The notes under the pieces: generated by a model
The model's input: the letters and a program-made list of their open reading frames with translations, nothing else
Databases searched by the model: none
What the model was told of the DNA's origin: nothing
Made by a program: the position numbers and the translations under genes
IMG/VR virus record: IMGVR_UViG_3300042328_000940
Coordinates: 1-51,260 of that record
DNA: 51,260 nt
Reading direction: 5' to 3' (one strand)
From: a virus
Part shown: piece after piece, positions 5,945 through 16,253 of the stretch
Numbering within the stretch: the stretch's first letter is position 1
How the letters are laid out: the number at the start of each line of letters is the position of its first letter

Positions 5945-8917
5945 ATGGCACAGCAAGTAATTGACGTTGGAAATTCAGCCAGTGATGGCACCGGAGATCC
6001 ATTACGCGATGCGTTTACTAAAATTAATGATAATTTTACAGAACTTTACGCTACCGTAGAAAACGAAGGGCTAACATACGGTAACATTTCATCTAATGTT
6101 GTCGGCATTACTTTTAATGTTACTCGCTATACCGAAAGTTATGCTGCAACACCCGTGCTCAAAGGTATCGGACAGGTTGTTGGCAATGTCTATCTTATTC
6201 GGGGTAATGTACTTGGTGGTACTACTCCATTAAACGATGTTAAACTTACAGTAACCACTTTAGCCAATGCTACAGTAGGTAATATTGCGACTGTATCTGC
6301 AGCTGGTATTCCAGTGGCTCCGGTGTTACGGGTTAATGGATTAACAGGTAACATAGTATTGACAGTAAACAATATTACTGGAGCCGCTAGCAAGGCATAT
6401 GTAAATGCTGCAATTGCAGCAAACATAGCTAATGTAACTGGTTCAGTAACTGATTCTTTAAGTGCTAATATTACTGCTGCCAACGCAGTTATTAGTAATC
6501 ATAGTGCTAGAATTACAACTTTGGAAAGCAACGCGGCCGCCCAGTCCACAGCAATCACTAACCTAACAAATATCAAAGCAACTATTGCCTATGTTGATAC
6601 TAGTATAGGATTGGCTTTAAGTTCTAATGCTGTTTTGGCCAATGTAGCTGCGGTAAATGCAAATGTTGCAGCAGCCAATGCTGCTATTCTTTTAAGAGCC
6701 AATTTGTCGGGGGCAGCGTTTAGTGGTAATATTTCTGCTAATTATATTGCTGCTTCGAATTATGTTAGAACAAACACTTATTTTGTTGGCGGAGCCGAAG
6801 CCAATCAAGGCTTAGGACAGCAATGGGCTAGCCCTGCTGCCTTGTTCTTTGGTAACACCAGCGCAAATCCATCTCCCGAAAAATATTATCAAATTAACTT
6901 ACAAAATTTAGATCCAGAAGGAAGCGGCGATCTTGTTGTAACCGCAGATGACGGAACTGATGGTTCCAATTATGTTGTTGTAGGTATTAATAATAGTTTG
7001 TATAATAATACAAATTTTGGCACTCAAACGTTTCCCCATGACGGTTATCTTTATATCACCGGTGGCAATTTAGGAGTACAGAGTGCCACTCACAATATAG
7101 CGCTAATAGCTGGTGATGGAAACACAATTCCACAGGTGTTGCTAACACAATCAAATATTTTAGAACTCCGCAATGGTGTAACTATTAAATTTGGTGATGG
7201 CACTGTGCAATCAACTGCTTTTGGTGGTAATGCGAATCTCTCCTCATTAAATGCTAATATTACCGCAGCTAATGCAGCAATAACAAGTTTACAAGCAAAC
7301 GCTTCGTCGCAGGCATTAGACTTGAATAGTTTATTAAATAATGCAGCCATTCAAGGAGCAACAATAAATGCATTAGTTTCGAATGCTGCTAGCCAAGCTA
7401 TTCAAATTGAATCAATTAACAATTACCAAGTTTTCGCTAATTCCAACGCCGCTGCTCAAGCAATTAGTATAAGCAATTTGAATGCTAATATTACAGCAGC
7501 AAATTTAAACATTACTACATTACTTGCAAATGCAGCAACACAATCTTTAGAACTGGATAATTTGCAGGCTAACGCTCAGACACAACAAGGCAATATTATA
7601 TCATTGCAGAGCAATTCTGCTGCCCAGGCAATACAAATTAATTTGTTAAATGCAAACGTGACTGCTGCTAACACAAACATAATATCTTTGACCTCTAATG
7701 CAGCTACTCAAGGATCACAAATAAATTTAATAAATGCAAATGTAATTGCAGCAAATCTTAATATCGTTACTCTAACCACAAATGCAGCCACCCAAGCTCT
7801 GTCGTTGGATAATCTTCAAGCAAATATTAATTTTTATTTGTCAAATGTAAATTCAGTAAACGCAAATGTGTCTGCAGCCAACTTAGAGATAGGAAAGCTA
7901 AACAGCAACATCACAGCAGCCAACTCAGCAATCACAACATTGCAAACTAATGCTGCTTCTCAAGCCGTATCAATAAATCTTTTAAACACTTATTCTGCAA
8001 ATCTCAGTGACAGTGTAATATTCAACGGCAATGTTAGATCCAATTATCTGTTAGCTAACGCAAATGTAATTGCAACCAATGGTATATTTGAATCTATTCA
8101 AGGTACCAGCAGCACTAATTATCCTGGATTGGCTTCACGATTTATTGGAAATGTTGACGGCTACTATCAATTAGTGATACAAAACATGAGTAGTGATAGT
8201 GATGCCTCAGGTGATATTGTAGTGACAGCCGATACAGGCAATAACGCTATCAATTTCATTACCATGGGTATTAATAGTAGTACATTTAATCAACAGTGGC
8301 AAGATACTATTTTTATTGAAAATGCATTAGATGGCTATATTGAATGTGTAGGCGGTAATATAGCACTTAGGACATTAAGTAATTTAAATCTTCTTGCAGG
8401 CAACGCATTAGTAGTATTGTTACCAAATGACGATTTGTATTTGTTCAATACCAATTTGAGATTTCAAGATGGTAGTATTCAAAAAACTGCAATAACTGAT
8501 GTGCCTGCACTATATGCAAATATTGGTTTAATTGTAAACAATTTGCAGTCCATTGATGCTAATATTGGCACAACAATAATAGATTTTGATATACTTGATG
8601 CTAATGTGGGGGCATATCAAGATTATGCAAACACAACCATATACACAGACTCTAATGTAACAAGTTATCTACAATCTGTTACAGGCAACATATTACCTGC
8701 TGCTAATCTAATATATACGCTTGGTAATGTTGATTATCAGTGGCAAGAACTTTATGTCAGCGGTAACATTACTATAGGTAATGTAATAGCATTATCTAAT
8801 GTAATTGGTAATGTAAGTTATACGCCTGCTAATGCTGCAAACTACAACAGCACGATTACTAATGTACAACAGGCGTTAGACGAACTTGCCGAAAGAATAA
8901 AAGCCTTAGGTGGTTAA
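5945..8917 (+). CDS. long trimeric fibre-like virion protein with duplicated knob module
   Basis: 990 residues. Residues 1-35 carry a head motif (IDVGNSASDGTGDPLRDAF, then KINDNFTELY) shared with the next gene. Two related modules at about 305-430 and 735-855 (YYQINLQN...GDLVVTADDG; YYQLVIQN...GDIVVTADTG; each ending with a FGDGTVQ or FQDGSIQ strand) flank many repeats of the form L-NAN-ITAAN-xxI-xxL-xxNAAxQ. The repeats resemble the heptad stalks of trimeric fibres. The C terminus is helical (VQQALDELAERIKAL). It probably forms a tail fibre or adhesin stalk. The late promoter is upstream. Confidence 0.75.
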   Translation: MAQQVIDVGNSASDGTGDPLRDAFTKINDNFTELYATVENEGLTYGNISSNVVGITFNVTRYTESYAATPVLKGIGQVVGNVYLIRGNVLGGTTPLNDVKLTVTTLANATVGNIATVSAAGIPVAPVLRVNGLTGNIVLTVNNITGAASKAYVNAAIAANIANVTGSVTDSLSANITAANAVISNHSARITTLESNAAAQSTAITNLTNIKATIAYVDTSIGLALSSNAVLANVAAVNANVAAANAAILLRANLSGAAFSGNISANYIAASNYVRTNTYFVGGAEANQGLGQQWASPAALFFGNTSANPSPEKYYQINLQNLDPEGSGDLVVTADDGTDGSNYVVVGINNSLYNNTNFGTQTFPHDGYLYITGGNLGVQSATHNIALIAGDGNTIPQVLLTQSNILELRNGVTIKFGDGTVQSTAFGGNANLSSLNANITAANAAITSLQANASSQALDLNSLLNNAAIQGATINALVSNAASQAIQIESINNYQVFANSNAAAQAISISNLNANITAANLNITTLLANAATQSLELDNLQANAQTQQGNIISLQSNSAAQAIQINLLNANVTAANTNIISLTSNAATQGSQINLINANVIAANLNIVTLTTNAATQALSLDNLQANINFYLSNVNSVNANVSAANLEIGKLNSNITAANSAITTLQTNAASQAVSINLLNTYSANLSDSVIFNGNVRSNYLLANANVIATNGIFESIQGTSSTNYPGLASRFIGNVDGYYQLVIQNMSSDSDASGDIVVTADTGNNAINFITMGINSSTFNQQWQDTIFIENALDGYIECVGGNIALRTLSNLNLLAGNALVVLLPNDDLYLFNTNLRFQDGSIQKTAITDVPALYANIGLIVNNLQSIDANIGTTIIDFDILDANVGAYQDYANTTIYTDSNVTSYLQSVTGNILPAANLIYTLGNVDYQWQELYVSGNITIGNVIALSNVIGNVSYTPANAANYNSTITNVQQALDELAERIKALGG

Positions 8918-8933
8918 CATATTGGAATAACAA

Positions 8934-11060
8934 ATGGCAATAAACAACATTAACATAGGTGCAGTAGCAAATGATGGAACAGGCGATCCAATCAGGACTG
9001 CCTTTGACACAGTCAATGATAATTTTTCATTTATTCAAGGCGGTTTATTTGCAGGCACAGAATCTACAATATTAAGTGCGGCTAGTATAACAACTGATGT
9101 ATTAACATCAAATACCTTCATTTATGCCACTACATATGCAAATGCTAACACTGTTGTATCTCGTGGTAACACAATTGTTGGTAGTAATTTGTTGGTACAA
9201 AGCAACGGCGCTACTATCATTGGCAACGTTACTATTCTTGGTAACTTAACAGTCAGCGGTACTCAAGCGGCAGGTGCAAGTCAGGCCACCGATGCTGCTA
9301 TGTTGAACATCCATTATCCTAGTGTTGGGTCACTTATTGTAAATGATGGTAAAGATATTGGCGTCACTTTTAAGTATTATAAAGGCAGTGAGTCCCAAAC
9401 TTTTCTTGGTTGGCAAAATACCACCGAAACTTTAGTTTGGATGGATAAAGTGACCGAATCTGCCGGTCCTGGTAACGTTATCACAGCAGGTACATTTGGT
9501 AATGTACAATTTGGTCAGCTTCTCCTAAGCAACACTACCCAGGCAACCAGCAACGTGACAGGTGCTCTTCAGGTACGTGGTGGCGCTGGAATTCAGGGAA
9601 ATCTTTATGTACAAAGTAATTTATTTGTTGGTAACAGTGCGAATGTAGGAAACTTAACTGTAAGAGGGTTTCATGTTGGCAGTTTATATTTTGGGGGTGC
9701 AGATACAATTTTTATAAACGGCAGTCCAGTACAAACTGCTGCAACCGCGTTCAATGGGGGAACCGTAGGTTTAGCAACTATATTTGCCGACACCACACAA
9801 TCAACTTCGGCAATAACAGGAGCGGTGCAGCTACGCGGGGGTCTTGGTGTGGCAGGTAATATTTGGGCCGGAAATATTCATGCCAATATTGGCGGTAATG
9901 TTAGAGCCAATATTCAAGGTAATATTTTTACACCTGCACAACCCTTTATAACAAGTTTGGGTACATTAACTAGTTTGGCAATGGCCGGTACCATTACAGC
10001 TTTCAACGTTAATCCTAACACAAATATAACTTATAGCTTAGGTTCAGGAACTTCCAATCGATGGAATACTTTATGGACTTTTGACATAAACATGAGTGGT
10101 ACTTTAACAGGAGGAACCATTAACAGCACCGGAGGTGCTCATACTGGTAACATAGCAATAAACACCGCAACAGCAGCAGCATTGACTTCTACTACCGCAG
10201 TCGGCGAACTATTTGAATCTGGACCAACTACAATTAGAATTGGCGGAAGTGGCGTAACTCAATTTAGAAATAATACTAGAGCTACTTCTACATCAACTGG
10301 TGCTGTTATTGTAACCGGAGGCATGTCTGTAACAACTGGTAATTTATATATAGGCGGAAGTGCAGGCAATGCCATTGTTGCCATTGGTGCTATTCATGCA
10401 ACAAATGGTATAAATTCCAACAGCAATGTAATAGCACAGGGTAACATTGACACCTCAAGTAACACACAAGCAACCAATACCTCTACAGGAGCATTACAGA
10501 TTCAAGGCGGTGGTAGTTTTACACAAGGAAATTTATATATTGGTGGTAGTGGTGGCAATTCTATTATTGCAACCGGTAACATTAATATTTCTGGAAATGT
10601 ATTACCGTTTGGTGCCAATACAGCTTATAATATTGGTAGCGTCACCTCCTGGTTTCAGACTTTTTACGGTGTTTCAACTCAAGCTCAATATGCTGACTTG
10701 GCAGAAAAATACGAGGCAGACGCTGAATATGATGTTGGTACAGTGGTTGTATTTGGAGGCGATAAAGAAATTACAACTACAAATGCTTTTGCAGATACTA
10801 GGGTAGCAGGAGTAATTTCACACAATCCAGCGTATTTAATGAATGCAGCAAGCGAAGGGCTTCCAGTGGCGTTGCGAGGAAGAGTTCCGGTTAGAATTAT
10901 AGGTGCAGTAAGTAAAGGTGATTTGTTAGTAACTTCAACACAAGAAGGCTATGCTCAGAGTGTTGGACAAAGTAGTTCGTATCCTAACGCCGTATTTGCA
11001 AAAAGTTTAACTACAGATGGAAGAAACGGCAATAAAGTTATCGAGGCGGTAATTTTGTAA
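8934..11060 (+). CDS. tail-fibre-like virion protein with C-terminal assembly domain
   Basis: 708 residues. The N terminus (INIGAVANDGTGDPIRTAF, then DTVNDNFSFI) repeats the head motif of the previous protein. The middle is made of Gly/Asn/Thr-rich beta repeats (TSTGALQVRGGAGIQGNLYV and similar, several copies), as in beta-helical fibres. The last 120 residues (starting ADLAEKYEADAEYDVGTVVV) resemble the C-terminal chaperone or autoprocessing domains of phage fibres, a likeness judged from memory. It starts 16 nt after the previous gene and is followed by one base and the next ATG, so the fibre genes form one late operon. Confidence 0.7.
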   Translation: MAINNINIGAVANDGTGDPIRTAFDTVNDNFSFIQGGLFAGTESTILSAASITTDVLTSNTFIYATTYANANTVVSRGNTIVGSNLLVQSNGATIIGNVTILGNLTVSGTQAAGASQATDAAMLNIHYPSVGSLIVNDGKDIGVTFKYYKGSESQTFLGWQNTTETLVWMDKVTESAGPGNVITAGTFGNVQFGQLLLSNTTQATSNVTGALQVRGGAGIQGNLYVQSNLFVGNSANVGNLTVRGFHVGSLYFGGADTIFINGSPVQTAATAFNGGTVGLATIFADTTQSTSAITGAVQLRGGLGVAGNIWAGNIHANIGGNVRANIQGNIFTPAQPFITSLGTLTSLAMAGTITAFNVNPNTNITYSLGSGTSNRWNTLWTFDINMSGTLTGGTINSTGGAHTGNIAINTATAAALTSTTAVGELFESGPTTIRIGGSGVTQFRNNTRATSTSTGAVIVTGGMSVTTGNLYIGGSAGNAIVAIGAIHATNGINSNSNVIAQGNIDTSSNTQATNTSTGALQIQGGGSFTQGNLYIGGSGGNSIIATGNINISGNVLPFGANTAYNIGSVTSWFQTFYGVSTQAQYADLAEKYEADAEYDVGTVVVFGGDKEITTTNAFADTRVAGVISHNPAYLMNAASEGLPVALRGRVPVRIIGAVSKGDLLVTSTQEGYAQSVGQSSSYPNAVFAKSLTTDGRNGNKVIEAVIL

Positions 11061-11061
11061 A

Positions 11062-14000
11062 ATGAGCACTGTAACCTGGATAACTCCACGAGGCAACTTA
11101 GGTACAATACCTGAAAATACCTTTTTCTCCTTTAGGCTTGAAGCAGTTGATAGTGACCAACAACCTTTATTCTATAGCTTTATCAGTGGTAACTTGCCTG
11201 GAGGCATGTATGTAACGAGAGATGGATTTCTACGCGGAATTCCAACTATTCTTAGTTCCGTTAATCAAACTGCTTTTAGCACTTTTACTATAAGAGCTAC
11301 CAATCCAGATGGAAATGTTGCAGACAGAAGCTTTAGCTTTACTGTAAGTAATATCAATGGTCCGCAAATAATACCAAAACCTGACTTATTGGGAGCCTGG
11401 TTTGATGGTAATTTTTTAGACTACACTTTTACTTCAGTAAATGATAACCCTAATGCTAGACAAACTTGGAGTATAATTTCGGGCACAATACCTCCAGGAA
11501 CTACGTTTTCATCTTCAGGCAGATTGTCGGGATATGTGGATATAATAGCGTCCAACACAAACGAACTTGGTTTTGAAGCTGCTGCTATAGAAAGTGTTTT
11601 GTATGATACTCCAGCTCTAAGCACCGACAGATATTATAATTTTACAGTTGAAGTTACAGACGATTTAAAAATTGAAACATTGAATGTTAGATTATTAATT
11701 GTTAGCAAAGGAAACTTTTCTACTGATAACAACATAACTTTAATAAACAATACTTTTATTAGAGTTGACGCAGATAACAGATATAGACCTATAATTCTAA
11801 ATCCTCCAGATTCGCTGCCTGTTTTAGTTTCTGGTAGTACCTTTCTTTACAAGTTTATTGCATATGACCCACAAGACGAAGATGTATCATGGAGAATAGA
11901 TGAACTTGCATTTAGTGGAATGGACGATCTTGATGCAGCATTAGATCAAACTTTTCCAGGAAACGGCACAAGTGGCCCGTATGCACTATCTAACGTACCT
12001 GCAAGTGCAGCAAGAATAACTGTTCAGGTAAACGATGCATTGTATACTGCTTTCACAGACTACACTGTATCAATTGTTGGTCCTAGTGCATCACTGACAC
12101 TGGCTTACAATTCTTTTACAATACTGACTGCCACCAGTTCACAAGGATTTGCCACTTTAACATTTGCTCCGCAGGCCAATCGGCCATTTCCTGTTAGCTC
12201 TAGTATCACAGTGTCAGGTATAACTGGTGTAACAACTTACAATGGAACTTTTATAGTAACAAATTGTACCACAAGTTCAGTCACATATGAACTGTCGGCA
12301 GCTGGCCCGGGAATAGTTACTACCACTGCATTGTCTCTTTTGACTGCCACTTGTACAGACGGATTGGCAACCGTGACATTTACAGCACAGCCGGAAGCTC
12401 CTTATGCGGTAGGTGCTGTGATCACAGTGGCAGGTGTTACAGGCGTAACTAGTTATAACGGTACATTTACAGTGATCGCTTGCACAACTACTTCATTATC
12501 GTACGTATTGGCAACAGTGGCAGCAGGAACTGTGACATCGGCCACTGTCACAGGCACAGTAACAGTGGCGACCACCATACCTGCTGCAGGCGACAACATA
12601 TTAGTACAATACATAAGCACAGCCAACGGTTACGATACTATATTATTTGATCAAGGTGCCGGAGGTTTGCCTGCAGGGTTAACTATTAATTCAGAAACTG
12701 GTTGGATTTTAGGTATCTTGCCTAGCCAAACTGAAGATTTTAAAACATATTCTTTTGATGTATACGCTTATAGGACGGCTGCTCCCGATGAAGAAAGCGA
12801 CAAGGTAACTTTTCAAATAAATGTAAAACGCACTATTAATGAGGAAATAATTTGGACATCACCTTTTGATCTTGGTACGATTGATAATGGAGCTGTAAGC
12901 GAACTGTCGGTTAGCGCATATAACACGCTTGGAAAAGAACTAGTTTATAGATTAGTATATGCGCCGTTTAGAAAAATTCCTCAGGGTCTAAAATTCTTGC
13001 GTTCTGGCAGACTAATTGGTAGAACCACATTTAGGTACTTTAGTTTAGATGGTAAATCAGCTCAACTTAACCTAACATCTACAGCTGATTTAACCATTGG
13101 CATGACTATTCAAGGTGTAGGTGTAGCTACCGGATGTAAAATTACACAAATTATAGATTCAAACACAATTGAAGTAAGACCAGCTATATATGTAACACAA
13201 GGTACTATTTTAATTTTTTCAAATGATAATATTCAAAAAGCGGTTAGCACTACAAGTAATGCTGTATCAACTGTAATAGACGATGGAAATACAACTTTTG
13301 ATCAACAGTGCGGTTTTACTGTAATTGCAAGTTCTATAGATAATTCAATATCATCAAGACAATCATTTACTTTAAGAGTTAGACCCCGTAGTTTAGCTCC
13401 TTATGAAAATGTATATCTTAAAGCACTGCCTAGCCCAGAACAAAGAAATAACTGGAACGTTATTGTGAAAGATACAACCATATTTCCTCCTGAGTTAATC
13501 TACCGACCAGATGATAGCTATTTTGGAATACAGTCAAGTTTTAAATCTTTATTTTTATCAGGATTAAATGCTGACACAGCAGAAAATTTTGTTTCTGCAA
13601 TTGAAAGAAATCATTATTTAAAACAAATTAATTTTGGCGAATTAAAAACTGCTATTGCAGTTAATCCGGATGGCACAATTGGGTACGAAGTTATATACGC
13701 CGATTTAATAGATAATCAATCCGTTGGAAAACAGGGACCATCCTTAGAAGTTGTACTTAATATAGCAAATGATTTTTTATTTGAAAATCAATCCTACAAT
13801 ATAATATACCCTAATAGTTTTCCTAACATGCAGAAAAGATTAGAAAATGGAAAAGGATATACAAATAGAAGCACTTTACCTAGATGGATGACTAGTGTTC
13901 AAGAAGATGGAACAGTTTTAGGTTTGATAAGGTGTGTTGTTTTAGCTTACACGCAACCGGGTGCATCTAAACTAATTACCTATAGATTACAAAATAGTGA

Positions 14001-15057
14001 CTTCAATCTTAGTTCTATTCCTTTTATTGCAGACAGATATCAATGGGATAATTATCTATCAACATACTATAACACAAGCACTAACAGTTTTGAAGCTAGC
14101 GAATCTACAACTTTTGACAAATATCCAAATATTGAAGCAGGTACTGCTGTAATTCAAACAACATTAGTGTCATCGGTTGTTAATTCAAATATAATTGAAA
14201 TACCTAATTCTATTACAGTAGGTTATGGCTGGTCTGTAGCAAGTATTAGTGCTAATTTAACCATTCCTCAGAATACATCTATTACAAACTTGAATAGTTC
14301 AGGTAATATTTTAACCATTAATAGTAACATTACTGCTAGTGCTGGATCTATTTTGAAAATATCAGGAGAAGCAGCAGCAGACTATGCTGTATCAACCTCA
14401 TTTGATAGCATAGACGGAGAAAATCTAAGCGAAGTGCGATCATCGTTACGAATTGATGGAGTCGCGGATTTTTCAGAAGGCGAAAAACTTATTTTTGCCA
14501 AGCAATTTGGATTCGGGGGTATAAATGACGGATGGATAGATGCCGTAGGAAACACGATTCCAGGATATTTAGATAAAGTAAGCGAGATCACAAATATCAA
14601 TTACCAGGGCGGAATATGGGAAATTACATGGGAAGAATTTCCAGTATCGGGGCTTGATGATGATGAATTGGGTTTTGACGAAGTAAGTGAAACACTGAAT
14701 TTTAGTCATTTTGACCAAGGAAATGACGCAGAAATTACTCTGCTGTTTAATCAAGAAATGATTCTAAATCAGTTGGTTAAAGTAAGAACCGGAGACACTT
14801 ACAAAGTAACTACATTAATATACGAAACAAATGAGGGTGAAGCTATTCCTAGATATTTTATTGCTTCAAGTGCTACAGGGTTTGAAAGAACAGCCGAAAC
14901 TACTTTTGATGGTGGGACTTGTATAATGCGCGAAGGCTTTGTCGCCGGCAATTCAGTAACAGGAGGTACTACGTTTAGTAGTAATCAAGATATTTGGATA
15001 GTTCCAGAATCTTTAGATAAATATATCAAGTTCCCACAAAATGGAGTATTTGTATAA
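11062..15057 (+). CDS. very large Ig-like/cadherin-like virion protein
   Basis: 1331 residues. The N terminus (WITPRGNLGTIPENTFFSF, SGNLPGGMYVTRDGFLRGIP) is of the putative-Ig (He_PIG) type, and similar units recur (FDLGTIDNGAVSELSVSA with IPQGLKFLRSGRLIG). A tandem 72-residue repeat lies at about 353-496. The second half is mixed alpha/beta and ends with a beta-rich region. Strings of such domains are common in phage adhesins and baseplate-attached proteins, so a surface-binding role is likely. It is encoded in the late fibre operon; no enzymatic motif is seen. Confidence 0.7.
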   Translation: MSTVTWITPRGNLGTIPENTFFSFRLEAVDSDQQPLFYSFISGNLPGGMYVTRDGFLRGIPTILSSVNQTAFSTFTIRATNPDGNVADRSFSFTVSNINGPQIIPKPDLLGAWFDGNFLDYTFTSVNDNPNARQTWSIISGTIPPGTTFSSSGRLSGYVDIIASNTNELGFEAAAIESVLYDTPALSTDRYYNFTVEVTDDLKIETLNVRLLIVSKGNFSTDNNITLINNTFIRVDADNRYRPIILNPPDSLPVLVSGSTFLYKFIAYDPQDEDVSWRIDELAFSGMDDLDAALDQTFPGNGTSGPYALSNVPASAARITVQVNDALYTAFTDYTVSIVGPSASLTLAYNSFTILTATSSQGFATLTFAPQANRPFPVSSSITVSGITGVTTYNGTFIVTNCTTSSVTYELSAAGPGIVTTTALSLLTATCTDGLATVTFTAQPEAPYAVGAVITVAGVTGVTSYNGTFTVIACTTTSLSYVLATVAAGTVTSATVTGTVTVATTIPAAGDNILVQYISTANGYDTILFDQGAGGLPAGLTINSETGWILGILPSQTEDFKTYSFDVYAYRTAAPDEESDKVTFQINVKRTINEEIIWTSPFDLGTIDNGAVSELSVSAYNTLGKELVYRLVYAPFRKIPQGLKFLRSGRLIGRTTFRYFSLDGKSAQLNLTSTADLTIGMTIQGVGVATGCKITQIIDSNTIEVRPAIYVTQGTILIFSNDNIQKAVSTTSNAVSTVIDDGNTTFDQQCGFTVIASSIDNSISSRQSFTLRVRPRSLAPYENVYLKALPSPEQRNNWNVIVKDTTIFPPELIYRPDDSYFGIQSSFKSLFLSGLNADTAENFVSAIERNHYLKQINFGELKTAIAVNPDGTIGYEVIYADLIDNQSVGKQGPSLEVVLNIANDFLFENQSYNIIYPNSFPNMQKRLENGKGYTNRSTLPRWMTSVQEDGTVLGLIRCVVLAYTQPGASKLITYRLQNSDFNLSSIPFIADRYQWDNYLSTYYNTSTNSFEASESTTFDKYPNIEAGTAVIQTTLVSSVVNSNIIEIPNSITVGYGWSVASISANLTIPQNTSITNLNSSGNILTINSNITASAGSILKISGEAAADYAVSTSFDSIDGENLSEVRSSLRIDGVADFSEGEKLIFAKQFGFGGINDGWIDAVGNTIPGYLDKVSEITNINYQGGIWEITWEEFPVSGLDDDELGFDEVSETLNFSHFDQGNDAEITLLFNQEMILNQLVKVRTGDTYKVTTLIYETNEGEAIPRYFIASSATGFERTAETTFDGGTCIMREGFVAGNSVTGGTTFSSNQDIWIVPESLDKYIKFPQNGVFV
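12118..12549 (+). repeat. two tandem 216-nt units inside the Ig-like protein
   Basis: Two adjacent 72-codon units encode parallel sequences: LTATSSQGFATLTFAPQ... GITGVTTYNGTFIVTNCTT, then LTATCTDGLATVTFTAQ... GVTGVTSYNGTFTVIACTT. The offset between equivalent ACT codons is 12127 to 12343, exactly 216 nt. The units are similar at protein level but clearly diverged in DNA, so the duplication is not recent. Confidence 0.8.
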
Positions 15058-16188
15058 ATGACAAGCCAAGTTAACCCAAACAACATTGACGGTTCTTATC
15101 CGGTAGCCGGGCAAGATAATGACAGTCAAGGTTTTCGTGATAATTTCACTAATATTCGTAACAATTTTACTTTTTCAAAAGCTGAAATTGAAGATTTACA
15201 AAACAAAGTTGTATTAAAAAGTGCCCTGTTAAACACAACATTAAGCAACGATTTTGCTGGTAATGCTATGGTAAATCCTGCATTGACTAGTTGGCGTGAA
15301 ACATATAACAATATTGGCAGCGTAAGCGGTAGTGTAACAATAAATTTTGTAAACGGTAATTTCCAAAGAATTACAATGTCGGGGTCAACTACATTGACAT
15401 TTAGTTTTCCAGCTAATACTGGAAATCAATATGCAAGTGTAAAATTATGGGTAAATAATACCAACAATGCCTGGACACTGACATTGCCCAGTTCTGTGTC
15501 GCTGAATGGTCCTTTGAGTGTGGGCGGTGCAGCAGGCAGTCCACCTGTAATCACTTTTACAGCAGATGAAATCAGTAACAATAATAATTACTTCTTTGAA
15601 TTTTTTACAGTAGATGGCGGCACTACAATTGGCATTATTGATCATACTAGAAACAGAGACATAGCGTTAACAGCAATGTCAGTTTCAGGAGCATTTACTG
15701 CAAATGGTACTGCCACCTTAGGCTCAGGATCGAGCAATGTGGTTGTAGCAGCAACAACAGGATCAACTTCATCAACCACCGGCGCTTTGGTAGTAAACGG
15801 TGGAGCGGGTATTGCAGGCAATGCATTTGTAAATGGAAATCTAATAATCAACAATGGTATTATCAATCCAGATTATCTGTTAGCCAATGTAGTCACCGGT
15901 CAAAATTTATTTGCCAATGTGAATTTTAATAGATTTATTGCCAACTGCTCGCCAACCGGCACAGTAGCAAACTTGTTTATCACACTACCAAATTCTGTCG
16001 AAGATGGTAGAGAAATTGATATAGTATCATTAACTCCAATTACCAGTTGCTTTGTGTCAAATATGACAGCGGGTGTGACCAGTGTGTACGGATTGGCCAA
16101 CAACTGGTCAGCTTCGGCAAGTTTAACTAGTTCAGTATCTATTAAATTACTTTACAGCGCATCAGTTGGTAGATGGTTTAGGGTTTAA
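15058..16188 (+). CDS. virion protein with GQDNDSQGFRDNF-type head motif
   Basis: 376 residues starting immediately after the Ig-like gene stop. The N terminus (VNPNNIDGSYPVAGQDNDSQ, GFRDNFTNIRNNFTFSKAE) is a divergent form of the head motif in the two fibre proteins: polar loop, then (R/K)xxFxxIxxNF. A beta-rich middle with TGSTSSTTGALVVNGGAGIAGN, the same beta repeat found in the 8934 protein, is followed by a compact C-terminal domain. It is likely a fibre or baseplate appendage subunit attached by the common head. It is the last gene of the fibre operon; a terminator-like hairpin follows. Confidence 0.7.
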   Translation: MTSQVNPNNIDGSYPVAGQDNDSQGFRDNFTNIRNNFTFSKAEIEDLQNKVVLKSALLNTTLSNDFAGNAMVNPALTSWRETYNNIGSVSGSVTINFVNGNFQRITMSGSTTLTFSFPANTGNQYASVKLWVNNTNNAWTLTLPSSVSLNGPLSVGGAAGSPPVITFTADEISNNNNYFFEFFTVDGGTTIGIIDHTRNRDIALTAMSVSGAFTANGTATLGSGSSNVVVAATTGSTSSTTGALVVNGGAGIAGNAFVNGNLIINNGIINPDYLLANVVTGQNLFANVNFNRFIANCSPTGTVANLFITLPNSVEDGREIDIVSLTPITSCFVSNMTAGVTSVYGLANNWSASASLTSSVSIKLLYSASVGRWFRV

Positions 16189-16202
16189 ATTTCCGTTAAC
16201 AA

Positions 16203-16231
16203 TTGACTCCTAGCTTTGCATAGTTTATAAT
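16203..16231 (+). promoter_or_regulatory. sigma70-like promoter of mazG
   Basis: TTGACT (16203-16208), 17-nt spacer, perfect TATAAT (16226-16231). Transcription should begin near 16238. The -10 box lies in the loop of a long inverted repeat, described separately. Confidence 0.85.
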
Positions 16232-16253
16232 TGTGCAAACTAGGAGTTTTTTT
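16207..16253 (+). terminator. composite hairpin: terminator, RBS mask and promoter loop
   Basis: The left arm 16207-16220 (CTCCTAGCTTTGCA) pairs with the right arm 16234-16246 (TGCAAACTAGGAG), 13 bp with one bulged C, followed by seven T (16247-16253). For RNA arriving from the fibre operon this is a rho-independent terminator, and it also hides GGAG, the ribosome-binding site of mazG. RNA started at the embedded promoter (about 16238) lacks the left arm, so it neither terminates nor masks the site. Confidence 0.75.

Noticed and set aside
6190-6483. minus-strand frames under the fibre genes (6190-6483, 7090-7350, 15642-15866)
   Set aside because: Low-complexity Ala/Val mirror images of GCA/AAT-rich repeats without start signals.
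10447-10806. 119-codon alternative + strand frame inside the second fibre gene
   Set aside because: It is a shadow of the repetitive fibre coding sequence, with skewed Leu/Val/Ile composition and no RBS.
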